Source: Orychophragmus violaceus
Lineage: Eukaryota; Streptophyta; Magnoliopsida; Brassicales; Brassicaceae
Length of the DNA stretch: 64,000 nt
Assembly (NCBI GenBank): GCA_030180135.1
Contig: CM058239.1
Location: 42,419,270-42,483,269 of the forward strand
Reading direction: 5' to 3'
Both the position numbers and the translations under genes were made by a program. The notes beneath the pieces were generated by a model. That model saw nothing but the letters and a program-made list of their open reading frames with translations. It was not told the origin of the DNA and ran no database searches. Of the stretch, positions 22,433 to 35,176 are shown in pieces (the first letter of the stretch is position 1; each line of letters begins with the position of its first letter).

Positions 22433-25400
22433 ATCTCCCACTTGTACTGGAATCATCAATTCCTACAATCCTTTTGTCTCTATATCTCGATTTGGCATAA
22501 GACAAGATTAGTGTCATTCTTATTAAGACAATATCGTGTTTTATCGAACTCCTGATCTATACTGAACAAAACAAACAACTGAACTACAGTTCGTTTGAGT
22601 GCGGCCACACATTTTCTCAGCATAAAATCTTCGATAAGCCCTGAGATATTTATCTCCCGTTATTCAGGAGGGACAAATCCCATCTTGTTCCATCCCTGTT
22701 CCTTTACACACTTCATGATACACCTGAGCAGTGCCTTTATAGCCGCCAGTTACGGATCGACGTTTGACAAGGTCAAGGTACACCAATTCACATGCAAAAA
22801 AGCATGATGAACTCAGGTCTAAGGACTATACTCAATAGTCGTAATGAGAACCTCTCATGACACAGATATAACTATCCTGGAGACTTCTCATTAGCGGGTC
22901 ACGTCTGATCATATGTTCACCAACATATATCTATGTGACTGACTGTGATACTCATATCATTGACTCCATGAAACTTAGTCAACAGTCACCTCACAAGCTA
23001 GTCTCTCGCGGTTGTTATTGTCCCACTTTAACAACCTCGACTAGGGACACATCATAATTTATGTCATTTGTTACTTATAGGGTTTCATGATCAAGTCCTC
23101 AACTTGATGGCCTATAATATGACATAAACTTATTTTGGGACCATTATTTAATTATCCAATAGTCAAATAATGTTGATGTCAGTTTTTCATAAACATGACC
23201 ATATCATATTTATCTGAACATCATAACTAAACTAACTCCCACTAGAATCAAGACCAAGTCTTCAGATTTCTGGTACCTACAGCAACAGTGTTCAACTCGT
23301 GCTTAGGTTGTGAGAGATGCTGCGGTGTTCTTGCTTGGAACCATTCCAACAAACCACACCGCTTATTCTTTAATGAGCACTATTCTACGGTCCTCTGCTT
23401 GGAAACCTTTCAAACAGACAGTACCGTTACACAGGCAAAATGACATAACTAGGTGAGAACCGGGAATCATCTTTGTCCGTCTAACTACTCATAATTGATT
23501 CGTCTATTTCTCAGTTGTACAAGAACCTATCCTTAGTGTTTCTCAAACACTTGGGGATATTCCTTTACAACTGTCCAGTGACTCTTACTGGAACAAATTG
23601 GTATCTTCTCGTCATGTTTTATGCGTCAGCTGCATTTAGGCGAGCGCATAATATGGCATTCATGATGGATTCTATTGCATAAGCAAAAGGAATCACACTC
23701 ATTATATACTAGCTCAGCCAGTGTCCAAGACACTTCATCTTGCTAAGATCATTGCCATAAGACCTTTGGTGTGAAGCCATTCTTGGAATCATGCATATTG
23801 GAACTGTCCAGTACCTTATAACCATAATGGTTCTGACACAATCCAATTAGCTCTTCTGATCCATCTCAATGGATCCATATTCCAAGAACTCACGCGACTT
23901 CTCCCATGTCTATCGTTAAATTTGACTTCCGACCTAAATCTTGGCAAGACTTTAGCGTCGGAACGTCGTTTATGAGATTAAGTACGTTCTTAACATACAG
24001 TTTGAGAATTGCAATTACGCTCCCACTAGTTTACTTGTAAACGCACTGTTTCTATTCGTTCCTGATCGAGTCAAATCCTTTGACCGTTTTTGACAGAACA
24101 TAGATTCCAACTCCAAGATGCTTGCTTCAATCGGCGAAGCTAACATGCATAACTAGCCAATTTTCGGAGTTGGGGCTCACCATCGCTTCTTTGAATTTCG
24201 CATGCGCATCACTTTTCAATAATCAACGGATCACGGCAATCGGTCACGAGGAATCACCCTCAATTTAGTGATGGATCCTTTCGGATCTGCGAATTTCAGG
24301 CTCCACAGGTGTAGATCCTACAGCACTCTGTAGATCTAACCGCTGCTCTCCCTCAACAGGTTGAACAGCCTCCTGTGTTTCTCGGATTTCTTCGAGCTGT
24401 ACTTTTACTCCTACTGTTCTTCTTGGAAAAACAGAGTTCCGAACAACAAAACTTTGTTCTCGGATTGGTTGCAAAAGTACTAAGCCTCGGTTTCCTTAGG
24501 ACAACCAGCGAAGCAGCACTTATCAGATTTGGGTTCAAGTTTGTTTGTTGACAACTGCCTTACACAAACCTTGCAATCCCAATTAATCAGAAAAACATAT
24601 TTGGAAATCACCCAGTCCACATCCAATGTGGTGTTTTTCACTGATTCTGATAGAAAACTTATTTAGCGTAAACATGTTCACTTTAGAGCGTATTTTAAAA
24701 GAATAATGGAAGATTCATGTGACTCATCATTAATCGGAGCATATCCAATAAGGTCCGATTCATTCTCTCAGAAACACCATTCAGGTTTTCTAGGAGAAAA
24801 GAGATGTGATATGGCTTCACACTCACTTAGATGATCACCCAATTGTTGACTCAAGTATTCTCTTCCTCGATTCAATTGAGAGATTCTAATACTTTTGTCA
24901 CATTGTTTCTATACTTCATTTTGGAACTCCTCAAAGGATTCCAACTTGTGTCTCATCAAAAGATCACAACCATACTTACTGATGCCATCAATAAGTCAAT
25001 GAAGTACAGAAGATTTCCTTTGGCATTAATGTTCATCGGGCCGCATACATCAGTATGTGTAAAGCCCAACAAGTCTCTGGCCCGTTTCTTTAGCTCTGCT
25101 AAAGAAGCCTTAGTCATTTGGCCCAGCAAGCAGAATTCATGTCTCAATTGATTTACAATCAAATGAACCTGAAGCCCATAACTATGGAACTTCTGAAGCT
25201 GTTTCACTCTATTTGGTCAATATGACTATGCCGAGGAAAAATCGAGTTCAAGTCATCAGACTTAAATCGTTTGATATTTATGTTATATTTAAGCATATGT
25301 TGGTTTAAGATATAAAACCCTTTCAAAAGGGGTGTTACCATATGATATTTCATTAAGATCAAAAGAGCAAAACTTGTCTTTTATCAGAATGAAAAACATT

Positions 25401-26495
25401 CAAATTCTTACAAGAAAATGAAAGACATCTCTGCATAAAGCAAGTACATAGTATCAATTACTTAATTCAAAAACCAAGCTTGAAAGGCTCCTACAAGTGG
25501 AGAATCTCTACGGCTTATGCAGCAACCATTGCTCCATACCAGGCACGCAGTTCCACTTGTCCTTTCTTCAACGTTCTACTGTTGTTTAGGCCCTGCATAT
25601 TTCCAAAATATCAGTACCACAACTAGTATCCAATACATATATATGTAGAACTTGAATTAATAACACAATACCTGAAGAAGAAGTACCATACATCTTCTTC
25701 ATCTCTTGTGAATCTTCCAAGAATTTAATGCAATCTCTCTTCCAATGCCCATACTCATTACAGTAGAAGCACTTTCTAACATCAGATGGGCCGGACTTGG
25801 GCTTATAAGATGACACAGGCTTATCCTGATTCCAAATCTGGACGGCCCTGCCTCTACCCTTGCCAACACAAGATTTCTCAAATCTTTTACCCTTTATGAT
25901 GTCTTGCTCTACTGTTTTGAGTATGCCATGCAGCTCAGTCAACGTCTTCGTCAAGCCTTTCTTGATATAGTTCTTAATGAACTTATCATAGCTTGACGGC
26001 AGTGACTGCAGAATGATGTCAGTTGCCAACTCTAAGCTGACAGGACAATCCAGTTTCCCCAGGTTATCAACGTAACCCATCATTTTAATGACATGAGGAC
26101 TCACTGGAACATCCTCTGGTAGTCTGCACCCAGTGAGAGACTTCACCAACTGGAATCTCTCAACTCGTGCCAGATCCTGAAACTTCAGTTTCAGGCTGGT
26201 GATCATCTCTATTGGCGACTCCATGTTCTCGTATTGACTCTTCAAGTCCGAGTTCATGGTAGCCAACATCAGACCACGCACATCTACCACATCAATATAA
26301 TGCTTATAGCAAGCATTATATACTGCATTCGAGCGATTGGCCCCAAGCCTTTCTGGAAGAGCTTTCTCAAGGACATAGTCCTTACTCTCCTGCTTGAGGA
26401 TTAATCTCAAATTGCGATATCAATCCAGGAAATTTGACCCATTTAACTTGTCCTTCTCAAGGACGGGTCGTAACGAGAAGGTAGTTTTAGACATA
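22433..26495 (-). pseudogene. Element B: gag-pol relic
   Basis: The start ATG is at 26495 (MSKTTFSLRPVLEKDKLNG), homologous to Copia-1 gag. An in-frame TGA follows near 26418 where Copia-1 has tryptophan. The gag frame then stays open from 26410 to about 25586, with a CCHC knuckle CFYCNEYGHWKRDC near 25750. Downstream, protease, integrase and reverse transcriptase regions are recognisable only as nucleotide similarity, with many stops. Non-functional. Confidence 0.85.
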
Positions 26496-27639
26496 GGCTG
26501 AAAATTTTAATTAAAGAAAATTTTAGTTATGATTTCAGGAAATGAGGAATCTTATCCAATAAGAAAACTCGCATTATATTCAAACAATGTTTCCTCAATG
26601 AATATAATAATCCAAGATCCATACATCATTAAAATCCGAGTGGACGACTCGTCTTCACCCAGAGTTTAGCAATCTAGGTAAGCAAATCATTGCTAATTGT
26701 ACTCAGTACAACTCTTGGTCGTAGATAAGACAATCCATGTCTCATCCACTCTGACGTCTCTGGGCCCAGAACTTCTGATAGTCCAGTCAAGTGAAACCAA
26801 TATCTTATGTCTTGTGATCACTGACAGTTGCACTGCAAGTCTGTCAATGACCATCTGCCTTACTCATGTTGCAGTGGATACCAAGGACTCCAAGACTATC
26901 CAACAAACGAAACGAGTCTTGACAGTAGACAAGATTGGGCAAGACATCAAGATCACTTGATATTTAGTTGAGGAAATGGAACTTTAAAAGATTAGCAATT
27001 CAATCTCTTAGGTCATGCAATAGTTGATGTCAAGCACTGCAAGACCATCAACACTACTACCTGCCTTACTCATGTAATTGTGGACACCAAGCTCTTGGCA
27101 AGACTATCCAACAACGAAACGAGTCTTGATAGTTGACCATATTGAATAACTAAACTTCGATTTAACACACATCCAATGTGTATTAAACAGGTTTAGAACA
27201 TTTTTAACTTTTAATAATTTCAATTAAGTTTTAATCGTTCTAATTTCAGTGGGTTAGGTCATTCGGTTCGTTTCTTAATCATTTGGTTCAAAAACCAAAC
27301 GATTATGGTTCGCATCGTCACCATATGCGTCGACTGACACACTTGGTCGACTCTTGATATGCAACCTTAAGATCATTCGAGATAACCGGTCAAATCCAAT
27401 TTGACCAGTTCATCTAATCGAACCGATTCAACCAGTTTTAACTAATCGCGATAACCGGTCCAATCCAATTGGATCGACTTATCCGATCAAACTGATCTTA
27501 ACCAATTAAATCGGTTTATTCTAATTGAGATAACCAGTTCAATTCAATTGAAACAATTCATCCAATTTAAACTGATCTAATCTACCTTAACCAAGCATGA
27601 TAACCAATTCAATCCAATTGAACCGATTCAACCAACCGC

Positions 27640-28040
27640 AAGGTTTGTGTCGACCGACATTGTAGAATATTAGGGATTAAACCGACATGACCATGCGAGA
27701 TAATCAGTTCAATCCAATTGACCCGATCTATCCATTCGCATAGTCTGTGTCGACTGATGCACCCAGTGTGTCGATCGACATAATGCGATTTCAAATCTTT
27801 AGCATTTTCGCGATGCATCGACCGACACACCCAGTGCGTCGATCGATGCTGTGCGAAAACCCTAACATCTTTTACGAGTTTTCGCGATGTGTCGACCGAC
27901 ACAAGCTTAGTGTCGATCGACACCATGCGACAAACCCTAAAGTAATTTACGCGACACTATGCGACAAACACTAAAATTTTATTCGCTGTTTCGCGGTGTG
28001 TCGACTGACACAAGCTTAGTGTCGATCGACACAGTGCGAC
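27640..28040 (-). repeat. TCGATCGA-type palindrome array in element B leader
   Basis: Tandem units of CGATGTGTCGACCGACACAAGCTTAG type, each with two palindromes (TCGACCGA, TCGATCGA or TCGACTGA centres) followed by TGCGACAAACCCTAAA. The organisation matches the Copia-1 leader array although the units have diverged, and the spacing and paired arrangement are kept. The region before it (27240-27640) is rich in AACCGGTTCAATCCAATTGA-like imperfect repeats. Confidence 0.8.
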
Positions 28041-28177
28041 AATAGCAGTTCGTCGTTTTCAACAGAAACTTCAATCCGAGATTAATTTCTATAAAACACG
28101 ATTCAACAGGCAATTAACTAATCAAATTCATCAGTATTCGATTTAAATGCCTCAGATTCAATAGACTAAACCCTACC

Positions 28178-28191
28178 ATGCTCTGATACCA
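28178..28191 (-). other. Primer binding site of element B
   Basis: The minus strand reads TGGTATCAGAGCAT one base from the LTR, complementary to initiator tRNA-Met, unchanged from Copia-1. Confidence 0.9.
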
Positions 28192-28192
28192 C

Positions 28193-28840
28193 TGTTGGAT
28201 CCCCTAGGATCTAGGGTTTGTTATATTGAAATTACCAACCTCGTTCTTACCTCAGATCTGGCAGCGGAATGGAATGGTGAACGAGATCTAGCGAATCAAG
28301 TGCTTCGCCTCTACCAAGCACACACTCACACAACCTGGAACGCCGGGATGCTAGTGCCGGATTCAGGGAATGAGTTTTCGATGTCTCTGCTTTTCTCTCT
28401 GAGAATTACAGCGACGGCTAGGGTCCAGGTCGACCATATAAGCATTTATATATCGACATGGAATCGACTTCACAAACCGTCGGATAAGCCCGCCTCGTTT
28501 ACGTCAAAACCCGATATGCATCGATCGACGCACTTACTGTGTCGATCGACACACTCATGTATCGATCGACACATACATCATAAAACTCTATGTCAATGTG
28601 TATCCAATACACATCAACTTGATCATTATCAAATGATCATTCCCATATGTTAGCTTCCAGATTGCTTAGGTGTGTGACCCTATAGGATCATATAATACTG
28701 GCAGTAAGTCTACAACTTACAGATTACAAGAGGCTTCTAGCAAAGCATTACAATCACCAGTATTATATAAACGATTGATCTCGATTCACAACTACTATCA
28801 GGAGTGAGTACAAGTGTGATTTCAGGACATAATCACAACA
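28193..28840 (-). repeat. 5' LTR of element B
   Basis: Runs from TGTTGGATCC (28193) to ATCACAACA (28840) on the plus strand. Homologous to the Copia-1 LTR, with several TCGATCGA palindromes near 28520-28570. Confidence 0.88.
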
Positions 28841-29136
28841 GATCGATACACTACTGTGTCGATCGACACACCTCTTAAAACTCGAATCCAATGTGTATCC
28901 AATACACATTGAACAGACCATCTGTCAATGATCAATCCCATAGAAAGTGCATCCAGCTTGCTTAGGTGTGTGACCATGTAGGTCCACATAATACTAGCAA
29001 TGAGCTACAACTCATTTGTCATAAGCGGCTTCTAGCAAAACGTTATGACCACCTAGTATCACATGAATTGTCCGATCTCGACAATACAAATATCATTAGA
29101 GTAAGTTCATTGTGATTTCAGGATACACTCCCAACA
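28841..29136 (-). repeat. 5' LTR fragment of element A
   Basis: Matches 19566-19862 closely and ends CTCCCAACA at 29136. The first half of the LTR is missing at the junction with the element B LTR, mirroring the truncation at 22124. Confidence 0.85.
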
Positions 29137-29945
29137 CTCAGATCTACAAATGGTTATGTGAGGTTCAGCCTTGATTGAGATTTATTTTGTTAACTTAGAT
29201 CCCAAGTGATTATGAAGGCATGATTCAAAGGGGAATGAATATCTTGATGAGTTTTGATGAATATGGAGAGAGAAAGAGAGGATTTCGTGGGTGAAGTGAG
29301 AGGAGAGAGTTGAGACGATTTTTGGTGGATTCTTTTTAGTGAGAGAGTGAGGAATGAGATAATGGGATGGTAAAAAATGGTTTTGATACAATGAATTCTC
29401 AAGATTCATTGAATCCACCAAATGCTAGGTGGCGCCAAGAGAGGAGGCTGTGATGACACTTTTCTCCTCAAGGAATATTCTGAGATTCCATTCCATGAAT
29501 CTAGCCACTCTCAAACCCTTGAATCTTTGGTTTAATTCGCTCGGATAATAATTGGTAATCTCGGTTTAATTCTAAAAAAAACATGTAGCTTCTGAATCCA
29601 CTTCCCAAAAATCCTTTCTAAATTAATATTACTCATAATCATCATTCCGAAATTGATTTCACCTTATTTGGTTTTAGCACTAGTACCGATTTTTACAATT
29701 TTATCGGTTTTATTGTTTCCATCCCGATAGTTCGTAAAACTCTTTGAAAATCTGATTCCACCACTTTATGTCTTCTAAATGATTTCTTTAATTAAAAATA
29801 AAATCATTTGGTCCGTCTATGCTTCTGTCTTGTATTTTTTGCAAAATTACCAAAATGCCCTTTAACTCCTTGAAATTACGAAATTGCCCTTCATTTATTT
29901 TCTGATTGTCCGTTGACCAAATTTGAGAGAGAGTATTACAAAGGT

Positions 29946-31490
29946 ACTGAAACGGAAGACATGGAACAACTACTTTGAGTTGGGCAAAGACAAGTGAGAA
30001 GTAATGGGAGCAAAGTCATCGGATTCAGAGGGGAGGAAAGTAAGCAACTAACATTCAACTATCATAATTCATACCTAACAAAAGCGAGAGCTCAAAAAAC
30101 AATCACGGTTTCTTTTCTCGGGACTCTTCATTGTCTAGAAGTGTGCGGAGTGGATGTTGTGGAAAGAATGGTGGAGGATTTTATATCTATCCAAGACAAA
30201 ACATAGTAAGACGTTAAGGAGACGATGAGCAGAAAGAGAGTAAGTCAGTACAAGCGATAGGTTCCTGTGAAAATGATGAGATCATGAGTAAAGAGAAGGA
30301 GAAGGAACAAGAAACCTCACCAGAGAGTGTGGTTGTGCAAGCTGAAGCATCAACTGAGAGAGAAAAATGCCAGATCCGGTGGAAGAGACAAGACATCATC
30401 AACTAGGAAGCATAATGCTAGGAGACAAGATGATTAGATATTGATGCAAAAGATAAGGTCGTTAGACTTTAGCTTCTCAGTGCTGGAGACTTACTTGGAG
30501 GAACTGATTTCTAGATATGGGAAAATATTCATGTGGAACATGGGGTGTGAGAGGAGGTGGAAAAGAGTAGAGACCGATCTTGATAAGGGTGAGAATAAAG
30601 TGAAGGAGAGGTTGGATCAAGTGTTGGAAAGAGTGGAGTGGATGGAGAAAAATGGTGTGGCTGTGTTCACTATTTGTGTCGGGTTTGGGGCTATGACGGT
30701 TATAGCCGTGGTTCTTGGAAAGGGGACAAGTTGAGCAGAGATGCCATGTGGCTTGGCTTATGTTATCATAACCTTTACATTCGTTATGTTCATTTTGTCT
30801 CATCCATTCGTGATCCAAAAAAACTACGAGTGTAACACAATCTTTGTACGCGTTTTCAAAAGTCTTTGTGTTTCTTGACATACAAACTTTGCACTATTGA
30901 TTGCTGTAACACAATCTCTATGTTCTTGCAGTGGAAAGGGTGTTAGCTGCATTAGATGGACTGACTAAGGGTATGAACCAGAGGTTCAACATGACAGAGA
31001 TCAATAATGTTGTACAGAAGAAAAAGGTTACTACTCTACATAGTAAAATTCAGACCACAAGATCGTTATCATCGCCATCAAAATCAGCTATGAAGCAACC
31101 AATCACGCGAAGAACGGTACTGACTCCACCGCGTAAAGTTGGAGACTTGATTTCTGTTTGGAATTTTCCAAGAAACGTGAGAATGCAAACACTTATAAAA
31201 CATGTCCTATCGATGTGAAGCGACTCAATATCCAACAAAATATGTGCCAGAAAGAAGCTCAGAGCAATAATGGTGATACTGACAATGAGTGTTAAGGAGA
31301 AGCACGAGAGTGAAACAATGAGGATTGAGAAGATGGAGAAAGAAAAAGAAGCAATTCTTGAGGCAAAAATAGTGTTAAGAGTCAAACCGATGATAAAAGC
31401 TGCTCAAAAGTTTCAGAGACGTCAGAAGTTATTCAGCCATCTTACATGGTTAAGACTGCTGGAACTATTCAGCCAATAATAAAGAATTTG
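29946..31490 (+). pseudogene. Unrecognised gene relic with a coiled-coil/membrane-anchor piece
   Basis: I do not recognise this gene. The longest frame (30441-30734) ends with a charged helical stretch (LDQVLERVEWMEKNG) followed by a hydrophobic segment VAVFTICVGFGAMTVIAVV, a plausible C-terminal membrane anchor. Other protein-like pieces are 30217-30396 (lysine/glutamate-rich), 30931-31218 (ERVLAALDGLTKG and onwards) and 31270-31479 (MRIEKMEKEKEAILEAK). They lie in different frames or are separated by stops, so this is either a spliced gene with introns not resolved by eye or a decayed one. The LTR-type element at 16544-29940 is inserted at its left side. Confidence 0.35.
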
Positions 31491-32873
31491 GTAAATAGTT
31501 CATACAACCCTCAACCATGTTTGTGATGAAGCAAATTTATTAAGATTAATGGTTTCAATAAGAAAAAAAATCCACTTTAATAATTAAACTTAATTATTAT
31601 TACAGATTTAATTCATAAGTTTTTCTCATTTCCAACTTTAAATATGAACTAAATTTTCTCTCTATAATAATACATCAAAATGAGCTCAATAAAACTATTT
31701 TTTATCTTAAAATTTTATTTTTCATGTAAAACTAAATAATAAAAATAAACATTATTTTTATCTTAAAATTTTATTTTCGAAGTAAAATTAAATAATTTAA
31801 AATAAAAATTTGAATGATATACATCAATCCATTTTTAGTTAAATATTTTTAATATATAAAATTAGTATTTAAACACTTCAAAATCTTATGATTAATTACC
31901 AACTATGTTTTTTTAGGAGGAAAAAATAATTAATATATAATGTTTAGTTATACCAAAAGTCTAAACTAATAATGTAACTCTCTCGCCATAAGCTCACTTA
32001 TATCTTGCTATACTAGTGATTTAAAATCCACCACAATTCTACCACTTTGAAAATTGCCCATAGTTTGCAAGGTACAATTGAACTTATGGTGGGAGTTATA
32101 GTGGATCCGAAGTGAGATCTATTGGGTGATATATTTTTCTTAAAACAATATGGATAATATAAATCACTCATATGATATATTCTTCTTTATAAAGAAAAAT
32201 ATAGTTGATATTTAATCATGTGATTTTTAATTATTTAAATATTAATTTTATACATTTAAATTTATAATTTTAACTAAACAAATGGGTTGATGTATATTTT
32301 TGTATTTTATTTAAATTATTAAGTTGATGTATTAAAGCGGAAATTTTCCTTTCATTAATTCATACATTTAAATAAATATTTCTATTATAAGAAGTCAAAA
32401 GATTTAATAATTCATCAAATATATTAAGAATTAAAAACAATATATAAAAATACATGTTTGGTAAATAAAAAATTAAATAGTAATAGTTTTTAAACAAGAA
32501 TTAATCTAAAGTTATAAAAAATTTAATTTGAATATTTAGAAAATATATATTTAAAATTAAATTAAAATTTTTATAAGCGTAAATATAAATATACTTTTAT
32601 CATATAAAAATAATATAATTAAAAATCATTTCAAATTTATAAATATTATTATAATAATAAAAGTGATTATGTAATATTTAATGATGTAATTATATACTAT
32701 GTAATTATCTAATATGTGAGCAAAGAGAACATGAAAGAGAACAAATGTAAAAAAGTGAATGAGTGAAGTTTATGACTTAAAAACTACCAAAGAAAATAAT
32801 CAAACTAAAACCTACACAGATTCTACTACAGAAAATTAGTTACATATAGAATTTTATTGAGATACACAGTTAC
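31491..32873. other. AT-rich spacer, nothing recognised
   Basis: Very AT-rich with ATTTAAAA-type low complexity. No ORF, transposon termini or RNA gene could be supported. Confidence 0.6.
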
Positions 32874-33019
32874 TAAGAGCAAGTACATTCGTGATACTCC
32901 ACAAGGGGTTCTTAAAAATATTTTAATCATATTTTTTTAAGTTATGAATAGTTAAGAACCTATCTCTTTTTTACTCCTCCATTGGTGTTATCCATGTTAG
33001 ATTTCTAAAAATTAAAAAA

Positions 33020-34496
33020 AATATATTATCAAAGTAACTAATTTCAAAGCCACCACCAATGTTCAAGTAACTAATTTCAAAGCCTTGAAGCCGGATTTCA
33101 TCAATGTATTCCACCATGAGAATTGAAGCATCTCTGAATATATCCACCTGAAATAAAAACATAGACAAATATGTTGAGCTCAAGAGTCGAGATTCTAGAG
33201 ACAGGGCAAAAACAAATAAGGGAAACATGATCAAAGAGCAATCCATATCAAACTTAAAGCAAGAACATGTAACATATGAAGTCTATAAATCGGAATTACC
33301 TTTGTAATGTGAGCCAAGATGGCAATGCGCTCCAACAAGCTTGACCAGAGTTGTATGTCACAAACCCAAAACCCTTGGATCGACCACTATCCCTGTCATA
33401 GATGACTCTGGCCTCAACAACCTTTCCTTGCTCCCCGAACAGACTCTCAAGAGCCATGTCATCGACTCCCCAAGACAAGTTGCCGACATAAACACGGTTT
33501 CCTGAACCAGCACCAGAACCTCCACCGTATCCAGAACCAGAGCTTCCAAAGCTGCTTCTGGGTCCTCTAGAGAAGGAATCTTCCCTCTTTGGTGGAGGAG
33601 GACCGGCATTTACTCTCAAGGGTCTACCATCCAACTCTTGCAATTCACATCAGAATAGTCAAATAAATTAACCAGAAGCTTATGCAATAAGAACAACAAC
33701 ACAAAGGTTTCAAATTTTATCTTTAGCAGTCAGAACAACCAACAAGTTTGAAGATTTTTCATTCAACTAAAGAAAAAGTTTTAAAAATAAAATTCCAAGC
33801 CGCTAGATTTAGCTAAGACACAACATAAACACATTAAGTATCCACCAAACCACCTGATTTATCATCTGGAAATGAATACAAACACACAAAACATGAATGC
33901 AAACGCATACCAACAAGTAGAGCAATTTGTAAGAGAATTCATATCCACAATTGAAGATAAGAGTAAAGTAGAGAAGTATCTTCTTACATAGCCATTGAAC
34001 TGCTGCTCAGCTGCCTCAACTTCAGAGACTGAAGACATAGTCACGAATGCAAAACCCCTGCTTCTTCCTGTCACTTTGTCATAGATTACCTACAAGACAA
34101 AGACCAAAAACGATAATCAGTAATCTCAATAACACAAATCTATCTTTATCTCTTCTCAAATTCTCATTGTACCCCAACACAAAGCACGAAAAGAAAAATT
34201 GTTTATTCTAATCAAACTAGATCCCCAAATTCGACATCACATCAGTAAAATGAAAATTTCAAAAACCCAAAAGTTCATACCTCAACCATCTCAACAGTTC
34301 CGGCACTCTCGAATAGCTGAGCAAGCTGAGCAGTGTCAACGTTAAAGGGGAGATTACCAACGGAGAGTTTAAGGTCAGCAGAGAAGGATTGCTCTTGCTG
34401 TGGCGCCGCGTCATCAGCGAAAACGTTGTCTTCTTCGACCTCAAAGTCATCCGTAACTGCGACGTTAAGGACGAAGCGAGACGCGACAGAGCTCAT
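33020..34496 (-). pseudogene. Captured chimera: chloroplast RNP (CP29-like) + diaminopimelate decarboxylase exons
   Basis: Minus-strand exons: 34496-34281 (MSSVASRFVLNVAV..., RRM1 start KLSVGNLPFNVD), 34089-33988 (VIYDKVTGRSRGFAFVT), 33637-about 33340 (ELDGRPLRVNAGPPPP, glycine-rich linker, RRM2 NRVYVGNLSWGVDD to GFGFVTY). They match a 29-kDa chloroplast ribonucleoprotein of the At2g37220 type, lacking the transit peptide and the last exon. At about 33340 sequence switches to diaminopimelate decarboxylase (lysine synthesis, plastid): AHCHLGS to 33300, intron, then VDIFRDASILMVEYIDEI and LNIGGG (33147-33020). Introns are kept, so capture was from genomic DNA. Lesions: acceptor before ELDG reads AA instead of AG; about two bases lost after HLGS; an internal duplication near 33045-33090. 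Probably non-functional as protein. Confidence 0.85.
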
Positions 34497-35176
34497 CGGA
34501 GAAATTGGCGAAATTGGCGAAATTGGATTGATGGGCTTCTTCGTTAGTATCTATGTCAGGGATAAACGCCGGATTTTCCTGAGAACCATCGGGATAATCT
34601 GAAGAACTCATCCAATCTACTTGCAGACTTGCAGTCTTTGGAGGAGGTGTGCCACGTCTGGTTAAGATACCGTCTCTTAGAATCCTTAACTAAGGGCAAG
34701 CACACCAATGAACCCCAACATGGGGTTCTTAATAATATTTTAATGTTTTTTTATTATGTTTGTAATAGTTAAGAACTCATTAGCTTGTAGTTCATACATC
34801 GGAAGTCTGGCTGCTAAACCTAGGAATTTCCGTTGAATCTAGGTCAATAGTTTGGCTAGCTAAGAGGCTAACGAATCCTGGTGAGTCTAAGGAATAAGTG
34901 CTTGAATATTCCATTCGCTAGTGTGTTTCAGAGTTTTAAAAGTGTTTTGTTCTTTGTGATTGTTAAGTGTTCTTAGTATATTTATTAAGTGATTTAGCAA
35001 TCAATGAAACACTTAATATGATGCCTACTCCTAACCACCGAGGAGTTAAAGAACATCAAATCCTAGTTCATACAGTTTAGTAACCATTAAAGAACCATCT
35101 TGTCAAAACAGTTGGTTTGACAAAAGTATTTTCAGAGAAAAAGTTAATTTATAGTTCTTAGTCCATCGGTTTGAAA

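Larger units (their letters stand above)
19205..29136 (-). mobile_element. Composite of two degraded Copia-1-family elements (A and B)
   Basis: Element A supplies a 3' LTR (19205-19862), pol relic (19863-22123) and a 5' LTR fragment (28841-29136). Element B supplies a 3' LTR fragment (22124-22432), gag-pol relic (22433-26495), leader with palindromes, primer site and 5' LTR (28193-28840). Both read on the minus strand and match Copia-1 in order and sequence, but with many frameshifts and stops. The A and B LTRs differ from each other more than either LTR pair, so they are separate insertions later joined. Confidence 0.85.
16544..29940. mobile_element. Non-coding LTR-type element (solo LTR or LARD), split by nested copias
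   Basis: Starts TGTAACGCCCCC at 16544 and ends GAGAGTATTACA at 29940; TGTAAC...TTACA are matching inverted termini. The 5-bp sequence AAGGT flanks both sides (16539-16543 and 29941-29945). Element sequence covers 16544-19204 and 29137-29940, about 3.5 kb once the nested copia composite is removed. No gag or pol and no second copy of the terminus were seen inside, so a large solo LTR (probably Ty3-type) is most likely. Short frames within it, such as 19191-18775 minus, look like chance: CCGG- and TTGACC-rich low-complexity DNA. Confidence 0.8.

Noticed and set aside
33300..33643. Treating the CP29-like RRM frame as a functional chloroplast protein gene
   Set aside because: No transit peptide, a broken splice acceptor, missing last exon, and location inside a transposon with a decarboxylase fusion.
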